Assembly: GCF_003074055.1 (NCBI RefSeq)
Contig: NZ_CP029043.1
Location: 7,308,501 to 7,372,500 of the forward strand
Direction: 5' to 3'
Length of the DNA stretch: 64,000 bases
Source of the DNA: Streptomyces nigra
Lineage (GTDB): Bacteria > Actinomycetota > Actinomycetes > Streptomycetales > Streptomycetaceae
Shown: positions 50,729-58,923 of the stretch, in pieces
Numbering within the stretch: the first letter of the stretch is position 1
How the letters are laid out: every line of letters starts with the position of its first letter
Notes under the pieces: generated by a model
Told to the model about the DNA's origin: nothing
Databases searched by the model: none
Seen by the model: only the letters and a program-made list of their open reading frames with translations
Position numbers and translations under genes: made by a program

Positions 50729-52000
50729 ATGAGGCGTACGGGGGTGCGTACGGCGATCGGTGCCGTGCTGATGGCGTTGCTGGCGGGTGCGGCGTGTACG
50801 GCGGAGGGGCCGCCGAAGGCGAGCGCGAGCGCCCGTATCGAGGTCGACAAGTCGACGGCGTTCGTGGACGAGCCGGTGCGCCTCCGTGTGACCGGGCTGC
50901 ACCCCGACGAGCGGGTGACGGTGACGTCCCGTGCCGTCGACCGCGACGGGCTGGCCTGGTCCGGCCGGGCCCGGTACACGGCCGACGGCGACGGCGTCGT
51001 GGACCTCTCGCGGCGCCGCCCCGACAGCGGGACGTTCCATGAGACCGACGGCATGGGCCTGTTCTGGTCGATGCGCCCGCACAAGGGGGAGGCGGACGAG
51101 AGCTGGTTCTTCCCCGGTGCACCCACCCGGCGGCCGTCGTACGAGGTACGGCTCTCGGTGCGCAGCGGCGGCCGGGAGATCGCCCACCGGACGGTCACCC
51201 GGCGCTGGCTGGCCGACGGGGTGCGGCACCACCGGCTCACCGTCGCGGACGACCAGGTCGACGGCCTGCTCTTCCTGCCGGCGCCCGGAGCCGCCCGCAA
51301 GGCCCCCGTCCTGCTGTTCGGAGGATCGGAGGGCGGCCGCGGCTTCGACCGGGAGGCGGCCCTGCTCGCCTCCCGCGGCCATCCTGCCCTCTCCCTCTGC
51401 TACTTCGCCTGCGAGGGGAAGGGGAGGCCGAAGGAGCTGCGCGACATCGAGCTGGAGTACTTCGTGCGGGCCGCGCGACTCCTGCGGAGCCGGTCCGGTG
51501 ACGGGTCGGAGAAACTCGCAGCCGTGGGCGCGTCGCGCGGCAGCGAGGTGGCCCAACTGCTCGCCCAGTACTACCCGGGACTCATCCGGGACGCGGTGGC
51601 GCTGGCGCCGGGCACTCGCACCGTGTTCGCTGCGGCGGGACCGGCCGAGGACCACGTGAGCTGGACGCGGGCGGGCCGCCCCGTGCGGCTCGACCCCATC
51701 CCGCTGGACCGGGTGCGCGGCACGGTCCTGGCCGTGGCGGGCGACAAGGACCGGTTGTGGCTCTCCGCCGACGCCGCCGCGAGCATCGCCGAGCGGACCA
51801 ACGCCTCCGGCGCCCGGCACCGGGCCCTCACCTACGAGGGAGCCGGTCACGGCGGCGTCGGCGTGCCGTACCAGGCAGCGGGCCGGTACGTCCACGACCC
51901 GGCGACGGACCGGTGGGTGGACCTGGGCGGCACAGCGGAAGACGACGCCGAGGCCAAGGCGGACAGTTGGCCCCGGATACGGAGCTTCCTGAGCCGGTGA
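50729..52000 (+). CDS. Secreted/lipoprotein acyl-CoA thioesterase-BAAT family hydrolase
   Basis: A 423-residue exported protein. The signal is TAIGAVLMALLAGAACTAEG; a Cys follows the hydrophobic core, but the lipobox is imperfect. An N-terminal beta-sandwich of the BAAT/acyl-CoA thioester hydrolase type (DKSTAFVDEPVRLRVTGLHP) is followed by an alpha/beta-hydrolase domain with nucleophile in KLAAVGASRGSEVAQLLAQY, acid near AVAGDKDRLW and His in YEGAGHGGVGVPY. Its export makes a role on CoA esters unlikely; it may be an antibiotic- or lipid-ester hydrolase. ATG 50729 follows GGGAGAG. Confidence 0.87.
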   Translation: MRRTGVRTAIGAVLMALLAGAACTAEGPPKASASARIEVDKSTAFVDEPVRLRVTGLHPDERVTVTSRAVDRDGLAWSGRARYTADGDGVVDLSRRRPDSGTFHETDGMGLFWSMRPHKGEADESWFFPGAPTRRPSYEVRLSVRSGGREIAHRTVTRRWLADGVRHHRLTVADDQVDGLLFLPAPGAARKAPVLLFGGSEGGRGFDREAALLASRGHPALSLCYFACEGKGRPKELRDIELEYFVRAARLLRSRSGDGSEKLAAVGASRGSEVAQLLAQYYPGLIRDAVALAPGTRTVFAAAGPAEDHVSWTRAGRPVRLDPIPLDRVRGTVLAVAGDKDRLWLSADAAASIAERTNASGARHRALTYEGAGHGGVGVPYQAAGRYVHDPATDRWVDLGGTAEDDAEAKADSWPRIRSFLSR

Positions 52001-52017
52001 CGCTCGCTCCCGGACCT

Positions 52018-52083
52018 GGCCGGGAAGGGCCCCTCAGAGACGCTCGACGCAGGCCGGGAACGACCCCTCAAAGCCGTTCGACG
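52018..52083. repeat. Tandem copy of a gene's 3' end (two 32-bp units)
   Basis: 52052-52083 contains the last codons of the SnoaL-type gene (Val-Glu-Arg-Leu-stop on the minus strand) plus downstream bases. 52018-52049 repeats it with about 7 differences and still spells Val-Glu-Arg-Leu-stop with other codons. It looks like a scar of recombination between homologous gene ends. Confidence 0.6.
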
Positions 52084-52445
52084 TAGGGCGCCCGCCACTC
52101 GGGGGAGGGGTCGGCCCCCAGCTCGGTCCAGTACTCGCGGCCCTCGGTGATCAGGCCGCCCCGGACCCGCCAGAAGGACGCGACACGGTGGGTGCCCATC
52201 GAGTCGTGCGGCACCTCCACCTCCGACACCACCTCGTCCCCGGACCCCACTATGCGCAGCACCCTGATCGACCATCCCTCCGGGTACTCCGCGTTGATGC
52301 GCACATAGTTCTCCCGGCCCCGGATGCGTTCGCCGCTCACCGGCCAGTCCACGGTCACGTCGTCCGCCAACAGGGCGCCCACGCCTGCCCAGTCGCGCGC
52401 CTGCATCCGGTCCCAGAGCAGCTGAACGGTCTTCGAAGGTTCCAT
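52068..52445 (-). CDS. SnoaL-like / nuclear transport factor 2 family protein
   Basis: A 125-residue alpha+beta barrel protein: SKTVQLLWDRMQARDWAGVG, ALLADDVTVDWPVSGERIRG, VSEVEVPHDSMGTHRVASFW and EGREYWTELG. The pattern matches SnoaL_2/NTF2-like enzymes or binding proteins. Its substrate is unknown. ATG 52445 gives the standard start. It is followed on the same strand (upstream) by a WYL regulator 47 bases away, which may share its promoter region or form a unit with it. Its 3' end is duplicated just downstream. Confidence 0.88.
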   Translation of the reverse strand: MEPSKTVQLLWDRMQARDWAGVGALLADDVTVDWPVSGERIRGRENYVRINAEYPEGWSIRVLRIVGSGDEVVSEVEVPHDSMGTHRVASFWRVRGGLITEGREYWTELGADPSPEWRAPYVERL

Positions 52446-52492
52446 GCCCCCATCGTGCCGGGCCCCACTGACAACGCGGCGGTGCAGTCCGA

Positions 52493-53452
52493 TCAGGGGC
52501 CGTCCACGGCGGCCGTGAAGCGCGTGGCGAGGGCGGCGACCGCCGTCCGCAGATCCTCCCCGCCCTCGACGCGGAAGGCGACGGGCAGGGTCGCCAGCCA
52601 CTCCTGCGCGTACATGGCCGGGTTGCGTGTGCTGCCCACCAGCACACAGCCGCCGCCCAGCGGTTCCAATCGGCCCATCGGCGGCCGGACCCAACGGGCC
52701 ACCTCGTCCTGGGGAAGGTCGAAGACGACACGCGTGGGGAACTCCCAGCCGAGGCCCAGGTTCTCCTCGAGCACCGCCACCGGATCGAGCCCCGCGGGCG
52801 GTTCGAAGCGCCGCACGGTCACCTGGACCGTACGGACCCGGTCGACCCGGTAGGTGCGGACCGCGTCCGCGCGATGGCTGTGGCACAGCAGATACCAGCG
52901 GCCGAAGCGGACCACGAGGGACCACGGATCGACCTCCGCCTCCCACTCGTTTCCGGCCTCGCTGCGGTACCCGATCCGCACACGCCGGCGTGCCGCGACG
53001 GCACCCACGAGTTCGCTCGTGATGACCGGGTCCGGCCGGGTCGCGTACGGGTCCGGGGCGGCCGACGCGCACTCCCGCAGCAGGGCCGCCTCCCGGCCGA
53101 CCCCCTCCGGCAGCGCCTTGACGACCTTGCCCAGGGCGGCGCTGACCAGGTCCTCGGCGTCGGCCGCGCCCGGCTGACCGCTGAGCACCGCCATCACCAG
53201 CCCGAGCGCCTCCGCCTGCGTGAAGTGCACGGGCGGCAGACGTGTCCCGCGCCCCAGCCGGTAGCCACCGTGCGGCCCCCGGGCCGACGTCACGGGGATG
53301 CCGGCTTCGCGCAGGATCTCGACGTAACGGCGGGCGGCACGCTCCGTCACGCCCAGCCGTTCGGCGAGTTCGGCCGCCGTCGTACCGGGGCGGAGCTGGA
53401 GGATCTCCAGGGCGCGCAGGGCCCGCGCGGTGGGGCTGGGATCGTTCGGCAC
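52493..53452 (-). CDS. YafY-type HTH and WYL-domain transcriptional regulator
   Basis: A 319-residue regulator. The N-terminal winged helix is RALRALEILQLRPGTTAAEL and AERLGVTERAARRYVEILRE, followed by the linker GGYRLGRGTRLPPVHFTQAE. The WYL domain follows (PWSLVVRFGRWYLLCHSHRA, where the WYL triad reads WYLL) with a WCX-type C-terminus. It starts at GTG 53452 with TAGCCT exactly 6 bases upstream and no ribosome binding site, so the transcript is probably leaderless. It is divergent from the alpha/beta hydrolase gene at 53562, its likely target. Confidence 0.93.
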   Translation of the reverse strand: MPNDPSPTARALRALEILQLRPGTTAAELAERLGVTERAARRYVEILREAGIPVTSARGPHGGYRLGRGTRLPPVHFTQAEALGLVMAVLSGQPGAADAEDLVSAALGKVVKALPEGVGREAALLRECASAAPDPYATRPDPVITSELVGAVAARRRVRIGYRSEAGNEWEAEVDPWSLVVRFGRWYLLCHSHRADAVRTYRVDRVRTVQVTVRRFEPPAGLDPVAVLEENLGLGWEFPTRVVFDLPQDEVARWVRPPMGRLEPLGGGCVLVGSTRNPAMYAQEWLATLPVAFRVEGGEDLRTAVAALATRFTAAVDGP

Positions 53453-53561
53453 GCGGGCAGGCTAGTCGGTCCGCCCGCGTGGTCGTCGCGCATTCCGGCA
53501 GTGGATCGTCCGGATCTCCTTCTACGGTGACGTGCGTCAAGCGGCAGAAGGAGAATCGATC

Positions 53562-54248
53562 ATGGACATCCTGCTCGTCGGCGGCCTGTGGCTGCACGGA
53601 TCCGTCTGGGGCGGCGTCGCCTCCGCGCTGGAGGGGCTCGGGCATCGCCCTGTGCCGCTCACGCTGCCGGGACAGGGGGAGGGTGACGCGTCCGCCACCC
53701 TCGACGACCAGCTGGAGACCGTGCTCGCGGCCGTGGACGGGGCGTCCGACGCGGTCCTGGTGGTGGGGCACTCCGCGGCCTGCTCGCTGGCGTGGCTGAC
53801 CGCCGACCGGCGGCCGGACAAGCTGGCCGGGGCCGTCCTGATCGGCGGCTTCCCGGCCGAGGACGGACGGCCGTACGCCGACTTCTTCGAGGTGAGGGAC
53901 GGCGTCATGCCCTTCCCCGGCTGGGAGCCCTTCGAAGGCCCGGACGCCACCGACCTCGACGAGCAGGCGCGCAGCGCGTTCACGGCCGCCGCGATCCCCG
54001 TGCCGGCGGGGGTGGCCAGGGGAGTGGTTCGGCTGACGGACGAACGGCGTTTCGACGTACCGGTGTTGGTCGTCTGTCCGGAGTTCACGCCGGCCGAGGC
54101 CCGGGAGTGGATCGCGGCGGGGGACGTACCGGAACTGGCCCGGGCCAAGAACGTCGAGTTCGCCGACATCGACTCCGGGCACTGGCCCATGATCACCCAG
54201 CCGGTGGAGCTGGCCCGGATCCTGGCGGCGGCGACCGACGCGGACTGA
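53562..54248 (+). CDS. Alpha/beta hydrolase
   Basis: A 228-residue hydrolase with the oxyanion region VGGLWLHGSVWGGVASALEG, nucleophile Ser in LVVGHSAACSLAWLTADRRP (about S70) and catalytic His in FADIDSGHWPMITQPVEL near the C-terminus. Its size and short cap match small esterases of the Abhydrolase_6 group. The substrate is unknown. ATG 53562 follows GAAGGAGAA. It is divergent from the WYL regulator and convergent with the XRE/MmyB-type regulator at 54311. Confidence 0.9.
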   Translation: MDILLVGGLWLHGSVWGGVASALEGLGHRPVPLTLPGQGEGDASATLDDQLETVLAAVDGASDAVLVVGHSAACSLAWLTADRRPDKLAGAVLIGGFPAEDGRPYADFFEVRDGVMPFPGWEPFEGPDATDLDEQARSAFTAAAIPVPAGVARGVVRLTDERRFDVPVLVVCPEFTPAEAREWIAAGDVPELARAKNVEFADIDSGHWPMITQPVELARILAAATDAD

Positions 54249-54310
54249 GGGGGCCGACGGGGGGATGTAGGGGCCCGGGGGCGACACCGACACCGCCCCC
54301 GCCACCGCCC

Positions 54311-55180
54311 TCAACGCCCGCTCCGCCCCCGTACGTCCCCCCGCTCGCACCGCTCCGCCTGCCCGCCCCGCGGCACGTCCGCGCCCAGTCCCGCCAGCAG
54401 CCGCAGCCCGTCCTCGGCGGCGCTGCCGGGGGCCGCCGACAGCACCGCCAGCTCCGCGCCCGCCTCGGAGGGCAGGGCGAAGTTCTCCTGGTGCAGTTCC
54501 AGCAGCCCGACCAGCGGATGCCGGTACGCCTTGCGGCCGTGGGTGCGGGCGCGGACGTCCGCGCGGGCCCACAGACGGCGGAACCGCTCGCTGCCCATGG
54601 CCAGTTCACCGATCAGCGAGGCCAGGCGCGGATCGTCGGGATACTCGCCGGCGGCCAGCCGCAGATGCCCGACCACGTCGACGGTGCACTTCTCCCAGTC
54701 CGCGTAGAGACCGCGGTCGGCCTCCTCCAGGAAGATGTGCCGGGCGGTGTTCAGCCCCGGCATCGGACGGCCGTACAGCAGCCCGGCGAGGCGGTTGCCG
54801 GCGAGCACGTCCAGGCGGTGGTTCATGATGAACGCGGGTGCGCCGGTGACCAGGTCGAGGACGCGCAGCACCTCGGGGCGCAGCCGCCCGCCCGGCGCTT
54901 TCGCCCGCCGGCGGCGCTGACAGGAGAGCCGGGTGAGGTGCCCCCGCTCGATCTCGTCGAGTCCGAGCACGCGGGCCAGCGCGTCCAGCACCTGCTCGGA
55001 CGGCTGGGTCGCGCGGCCCTGTTCCAGCCGTACGTAGTAGTCGACGCTCACTCCGGACAGGTGCGCGACCTCTTCGCGGCGCAGCCCCTCGACCCGGCGG
55101 CGGCTGTCGACGGGGATGCCGACGGTCTCCGGGTCGACGCGGGAACGCCGGATCCGCAGGAAGCTCGCAAGATCCTCCAT
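54311..55180 (-). CDS. XRE-family HTH regulator with MmyB-like ligand domain
   Basis: A 289-residue regulator of the family seen at 1-434. The HTH is RRVEGLRREEVAHLSGVSVD, then YYVRLEQGRATQPSEQVLDA (about residues 30-75). The MmyB-type PAS-like ligand domain shows APAFIMNHRLDVLAGNRLAG, ARHIFLEEADRGLYADWEKC, and DDPRLASLIGELAMGSERFR. ATG 55180 gives the usual family N-terminus (EDLASFLRIRR). It is divergent from the NAD(P)H-dependent oxidoreductase at 55332, the common arrangement in which the regulator controls the flavoenzyme. Confidence 0.93.
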   Translation of the reverse strand: MEDLASFLRIRRSRVDPETVGIPVDSRRRVEGLRREEVAHLSGVSVDYYVRLEQGRATQPSEQVLDALARVLGLDEIERGHLTRLSCQRRRRAKAPGGRLRPEVLRVLDLVTGAPAFIMNHRLDVLAGNRLAGLLYGRPMPGLNTARHIFLEEADRGLYADWEKCTVDVVGHLRLAAGEYPDDPRLASLIGELAMGSERFRRLWARADVRARTHGRKAYRHPLVGLLELHQENFALPSEAGAELAVLSAAPGSAAEDGLRLLAGLGADVPRGGQAERCERGDVRGRSGR

Positions 55181-55331
55181 GTCCTCAGTATGGCTCCGGT
55201 GCCGGACGTCCCGGCGGCGTGAGGGTGGTCCTGCCGTTACCAGGAAGTCCGGTCCGTTGGACAAGGCGTCCCTGAACAGCGGCCGTCGCGGCGCTCAGGA
55301 TCGAAGGCGACCGATCCACAAGGGAGTTGTC

Positions 55332-56111
55332 ATGAAGACGCTGATCGTCCACGCCCACCCGGAGCCGACGTCGCTCAACGGCTCGCTGAAGGACCTAGCG
55401 GTGTCCACGCTGGAGGGCGCCGGGCACGAGGTGCGGGTGAGCGACCTGTACGCGATGAACTGGAAGGCGGTGGTGGACGCCGCGGACTACGGCACCGAGG
55501 GCTTGCGCCGGCTGGAGGTCGTCCGGGACTCGGGGCGGGCCTTCGACACCGGGACGCTCACCCCGGACGTCCGGGCCGAGCAGGAGAAGCTGCTGTGGGC
55601 GGACACGATCGTCCTCCAGTTCCCGCTGTGGTGGTACTCGATGCCCGCGATCCTCAAGGGCTGGGTGGACCGGGTGTTCACCCGCAACTTCGCCTACGGC
55701 GTCGGCGAGCACAGCGACACCCGGCACGGCGAGCGGTACGGCGAGGGCACCCTGGCGGGCCGCAGGGCGCTGCTGTCGGTGACCGTGGGCGGCCATGAGT
55801 CGCACTACTCCGCGCGCGGGATCAACGGCCCCATGGAGGACCTGCTGTTCCCGATCCACCACGGCATCCTGTACTACCCGGGCATCGAGGTGCTGCCCCC
55901 GTTCGTGCTGTACGGCGCCGACCGGCTGACCGAGGCGGACTACCCGGACGTCGCCAAGGCGTGGGAGCAGCGGCTGCTCACCCTGGAGTCGACCGAGCCG
56001 ATCCCGTTCCGGCCGCAGAACTCCGGTGACTACGAGATGCCCTCGCTGCATCTGAAGGACGGCCTGGAGCCCGCGGGCCGCAGCGGATTCGGGCTGCACG
56101 TACGCGGCTGA
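55332..56111 (+). CDS. NAD(P)H-dependent flavodoxin-fold quinone oxidoreductase
   Basis: A 259-residue FMN/FAD enzyme of the NQO1/MdaB family: LIVHAHPEPTSLNGSLKDLA at the N-terminus (flavin phosphate site), LQFPLWWYSMPAILKGWVDR (quinone/nicotinamide pocket), FAYGVGE, and VTVGGHESHYSARGINGPME. It makes two-electron reductions of quinones or nitro compounds in the cytoplasm. ATG 55332 follows AGGGAG. It is divergent from the XRE/MmyB-type regulator, its likely controller. Confidence 0.93.
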   Translation: MKTLIVHAHPEPTSLNGSLKDLAVSTLEGAGHEVRVSDLYAMNWKAVVDAADYGTEGLRRLEVVRDSGRAFDTGTLTPDVRAEQEKLLWADTIVLQFPLWWYSMPAILKGWVDRVFTRNFAYGVGEHSDTRHGERYGEGTLAGRRALLSVTVGGHESHYSARGINGPMEDLLFPIHHGILYYPGIEVLPPFVLYGADRLTEADYPDVAKAWEQRLLTLESTEPIPFRPQNSGDYEMPSLHLKDGLEPAGRSGFGLHVRG

Positions 56112-56542
56112 CCGCCAGGGACGAAGGATCGCGTCAGGACCCGTCGGCCGGGAGCGCGTACAGCTTCGGCACGTTGACCACGATCGCCTCCTGCGTGCTG
56201 GGGGCGATGACGAACGACCGCCTCCGGGGCGTCGGCGCGGACGTGGTGCAGACGGGTGTGCAGCGGTGCCGTGGTGGAGGCGTCGGTGGTGTGCAAGACC
56301 GTGCTGCCAGTCGCCACCGGCGGCAGCACGGCCCATGTGCTCGCCATCGACTACGCGCTGTGCCCGGTGGGCGCGGCGCACATCGTGCCGGGCTGGTTCA
56401 CCCTCGACAAGGACATCGCCGTGGGGGAGGACGGCACGGTGGGCGTCGTCCCCGACAAGGCCGAGGCACTGGCCCACGCGACCGACCAGTTCTCCGCCTC
56501 GCCGGGCGCACGGGTGGCGGCTCGCGCCCGCCGGGTGAACCG
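56112..56542. other. 431-bp region of unrecognised gene remnants
   Basis: No intact gene is seen. On the plus strand, about 56272-56530 reads well-formed protein (KTVLPVATGGSTAHVLAIDY, ALCPVGAAHIVPGWFTLDKD, IAVGEDGTVGVVPDKAEALA) with strong G/C third positions. It has no clear start and runs into the CBS gene on the other strand. On the minus strand, 56214-56134 reads RSFVIAPSTQEAIVVNVPKL then YALPADGS and a stop, like the tail of another protein. Neither was recognised. Both look like pieces left by deletion. Confidence 0.45.
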
Positions 56543-57199
56543 TCAGACGGCGGTCGGGGCACCCGTGAGCTGCGGGTCGACGTCCACGACCCCTTCGACG
56601 GCCCGCGCCAGTCGTACCGCGATCGGGACCAGCGCGGTATCGCGGACCGGCCCGCGCAGGGTCACGACCCCCTCGTGCACGGTGACGTCCACGGAGTGCC
56701 CGGTGATCGGATGCAGATGGGACACCACCGTCCGGCGGACCTCGTCCGCGATCTCGTCGTCGGGCCGCAGGAAGACCTTCAGTAGATCGGCGCGGCTGAC
56801 GATCCCCCGCAGCATGCCGATACGGTCCACCACCGGCAGCCGCTTGACGTGCCGGACCGCCATGATCCGGGCGGCCTGGGCGAGCGTGGCGTCCGGGTGG
56901 ACGGTGACGGCGGGCGTGCTCATGAGATCGCCGGCCGTCGTCGCACCGGCCTTCGCGAGATCGGCCAGCCGCCGGCGCTGCTCGATGAGACTCTGCTCGC
57001 CCTCACGGAACTCCTCCTTGGGCAGCAGGTCGGCCTCGGAGACGACGCCGATGACACGCCCTTCCCCCTCCAGCACCGGCACGGCGCTGACCTTCCACTC
57101 CTCCATCGTCCGCACGATCTCCTTGAACGGCGCGTCGCGGCCGACGGCCACGACCGTCTGCGTCATCACATCGCTCACGGTGTACGCGGTCCCGGTCAT
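56543..57199 (-). CDS. CBS-pair and BON domain protein
   Basis: A 218-residue cytoplasmic protein. Two CBS motifs are VSDVMTQTVVAVGRDAPFKE through VIGVVSEADLLPKEE, and AGDLMSTPAVTVHPDATLAQ through LRGIVSRADLLKVF. A C-terminal BON domain follows (VVSHLHPITGHSVDVTVHEG, VVTLRGPVRDTALVPIAVRL). CBS pairs bind adenosyl nucleotides; these stress-linked proteins probably sense energy state. The gene is divergent from the XRE-cupin regulator at 57318. ATG 57199 follows GAGGTGATGGGAG. Confidence 0.93.
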   Translation of the reverse strand: MTGTAYTVSDVMTQTVVAVGRDAPFKEIVRTMEEWKVSAVPVLEGEGRVIGVVSEADLLPKEEFREGEQSLIEQRRRLADLAKAGATTAGDLMSTPAVTVHPDATLAQAARIMAVRHVKRLPVVDRIGMLRGIVSRADLLKVFLRPDDEIADEVRRTVVSHLHPITGHSVDVTVHEGVVTLRGPVRDTALVPIAVRLARAVEGVVDVDPQLTGAPTAV

Positions 57200-57280
57200 C
57201 TCCCATCACCTCGTCTCCACTTCCACTCTCCGCCGAGCCGCCGCACGCCGCTTGGGCCGAACGTCCCCTGCTGTCGCCGG

Positions 57281-57326
57281 TCGACCCTTATTGCGTCATG
57301 GGCATACACTGTTGCCCATGACGCAA
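57281..57326 (+). promoter_or_regulatory. Leaderless promoter inside a 14+14 palindrome
   Basis: Arms TTGCGTCATGGGCA (57291-57304) and TGCCCATGACGCAA (57313-57326) flank an 8-base spacer whose TACACT (57305-57310) makes a good -10. TCGACC (57281-57286) is the -35 at 18 bases. The right arm includes the ATG (57318) and the next two codons, so transcription would start at or next to the start codon. Confidence 0.78.
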
Positions 57327-57905
57327 GAGGACGGGCAGCTCGACAGCCTTGTACGCAAACGCATCCGCGCCCTGCGGGTCGCCCAGGGCTGGTCGCTGGA
57401 GGAACTGGCCACCCGCGCCAACCTCAGCCAGTCCTCGCTGAGCCGTATCGAGAACGGTCAGCGCCGCCTCGCCCTGGACCAGCTGGTCACCCTCGCCCGC
57501 GCCCTGGACACGACTCTGGACCAGCTCGTGGAGAACGCCGCCGACGACGTCGTCATCAGCCCGATGATCGACGCCGCCCACGGCTCGATGCGCTGGCCCG
57601 TCAAAGGTGATCCCGGGATGAGCGTGATGCGTCAGCGGATGACCCAGCCCCCGCCCGACAACCCGGCCCGGATGCGCGCGCACCCCGGCCGCGAATGGCT
57701 CGTGGTCCTCTCCGGAACGGCCGTCCTCATGCTCGGCAACCGGCGCTACCGCATCGAGACGAACCAGGCCGCCGAGTTCCCGACGATGATGCCGCACGCC
57801 ATCGGCGCCGAGGGCGGACCGTGCGACATCCTCGGCATCTTCGACCGGGACGCCCGCCGGGGTCATCAGAGAGACACCGCCGCCGACGTCCCGGATGCCG
57901 ACTGA
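57318..57905 (+). CDS. XRE-family regulator with C-terminal cupin domain
   Basis: A 195-residue regulator. The HTH is RVAQGWSLEELATRANLSQS, then SLSRIENGQRRLALDQLVTL (about residues 18-62). The cupin sensor is PGREWLVVLSGTAVLMLGNR and the following RYRIETNQAAEFPTMMPHAI, with its small-molecule pocket. Such proteins respond to amino acids, polyamines or antibiotics and usually repress. ATG 57318 is fixed by the promoter: the -10 ends 7 bases before it and no ribosome binding site exists. The protein's own first codons form half of the operator palindrome, so tight autorepression is likely. Confidence 0.93.
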   Translation: MTQEDGQLDSLVRKRIRALRVAQGWSLEELATRANLSQSSLSRIENGQRRLALDQLVTLARALDTTLDQLVENAADDVVISPMIDAAHGSMRWPVKGDPGMSVMRQRMTQPPPDNPARMRAHPGREWLVVLSGTAVLMLGNRRYRIETNQAAEFPTMMPHAIGAEGGPCDILGIFDRDARRGHQRDTAADVPDAD

Positions 57906-58019
57906 CGGACATCCGGCACGCTGCGCGACCTTGCGCGGCGAGCAGCGGGTGGGGCCGGCTTCTTGCGTATCTGGCAAGCTGCCTTCCGATGTGCGCATGA
58001 GGCTCTTACGGTCGTGCCC

Positions 58020-58844
58020 ATGGCTCACCCTCACCAGCACAGCGACAGCGACCAAGCCGAGATCCTCGACCTCGACGCCGAGGTGTTCGCCGAGCACACG
58101 GCGGACATCACCGCCCGGCTGCCCCTGCGGAGCGAACCGCGCCGGATCGTGGATCTCGGATGCGGCACCGGCGCCGGCACCTTCGCGCTCCTCGACCGCT
58201 TCCCCGACGCGCAGGTCACCGCCGTCGACACCTCGGCTGGGCACCTCCGGCTCCTGCGCGAGAAGGCGTGCGCCCGCGGGGTGGACGGGCGGGTACGGAC
58301 CGTGCAGGCCGACCTCGACGGCGACGACTGGCCCGAGCTCGGCACACCGGACCTCGTGTGGGCCTCCGCCTCGCTGCACCACATGGCCCACCCCGACCGC
58401 GTACTGCGCCGCGTCCGTGAACTGCTCGCTCCAGGCGGCCTGTTCGCGGTCGTCGAACTCGCGGGATTCCCGCGCTTCCTGCCCGCCGACGCCCCGGAGA
58501 ACCGGCCCGGGCTGGAGGAGCGTGCCCACGCCGCGATCGACGGCCACCACGCCGAGCACCTCCCGCACCGGGGCGCCGACTGGGGGCCGATGCTGAGCGC
58601 CGCCGGCTTCACCGTCGAGGACGAGCGCACGCTCACCTTCGAAGGAGGGGGTGGCGAGGCGGTCGGCCGCTACGCGTACGGCAGTCTGCGGCGCCTCCGC
58701 GGTGCCGCCTCCTCCGGACTCGTCCCCGAGGATCTCGCCGCCCTCGACGAACTCCTGGACACCGACGGCCCGAACAGCCTGCTGCACCGCACCGATCTCG
58801 CCGTCCGCACCGAGCGCACGGTCTGGGCGGCCCGCGCCCGGTGA
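58020..58844 (+). CDS. Class I SAM-dependent methyltransferase
   Basis: A 274-residue methyltransferase. Motif I is RRIVDLGCGTGAGTFALLDR, motif II is VTAVDTSAGHLRLLREKACA, followed by TVQADLDGDDWPELG, LVWASASLHHMAHPDRVLRR and LLAPGGLFAVVELAGFPRFL. The substrate is unknown. ATG 58020 is chosen by family length. There is no ribosome binding site, and TACGGT lies 7 bases upstream (58007-58012), so a leaderless transcript is possible; a longer N-terminal frame from 57963 is less likely. It follows the XRE-cupin gene by 114 bases and may be regulated with it. Confidence 0.9.
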   Translation: MAHPHQHSDSDQAEILDLDAEVFAEHTADITARLPLRSEPRRIVDLGCGTGAGTFALLDRFPDAQVTAVDTSAGHLRLLREKACARGVDGRVRTVQADLDGDDWPELGTPDLVWASASLHHMAHPDRVLRRVRELLAPGGLFAVVELAGFPRFLPADAPENRPGLEERAHAAIDGHHAEHLPHRGADWGPMLSAAGFTVEDERTLTFEGGGGEAVGRYAYGSLRRLRGAASSGLVPEDLAALDELLDTDGPNSLLHRTDLAVRTERTVWAARAR

Positions 58845-58859
58845 CAGCACCGACGCGGA

Positions 58860-58903
58860 AGGGCCGTGGACCACGGGCTCTCGCGCCCACGGTCCACGGC
58901 CCT
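58860..58903. terminator. Bidirectional hairpin between convergent genes
   Basis: A 19-bp stem with two mismatches (58860-58878 with 58885-58903) and a 6-base loop lies between the methyltransferase and the opposite-strand S37 peptidase stops. Confidence 0.82.
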
Positions 58904-58923
58904 CGCCAGTGGCGGCTCGCGCC

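Noticed and set aside
52068..54572. An 834-codon minus-strand frame
   Set aside because: Only its last 125 codons are a gene (SnoaL-like). The rest overlaps the WYL regulator and alpha/beta hydrolase genes in wrong frames.
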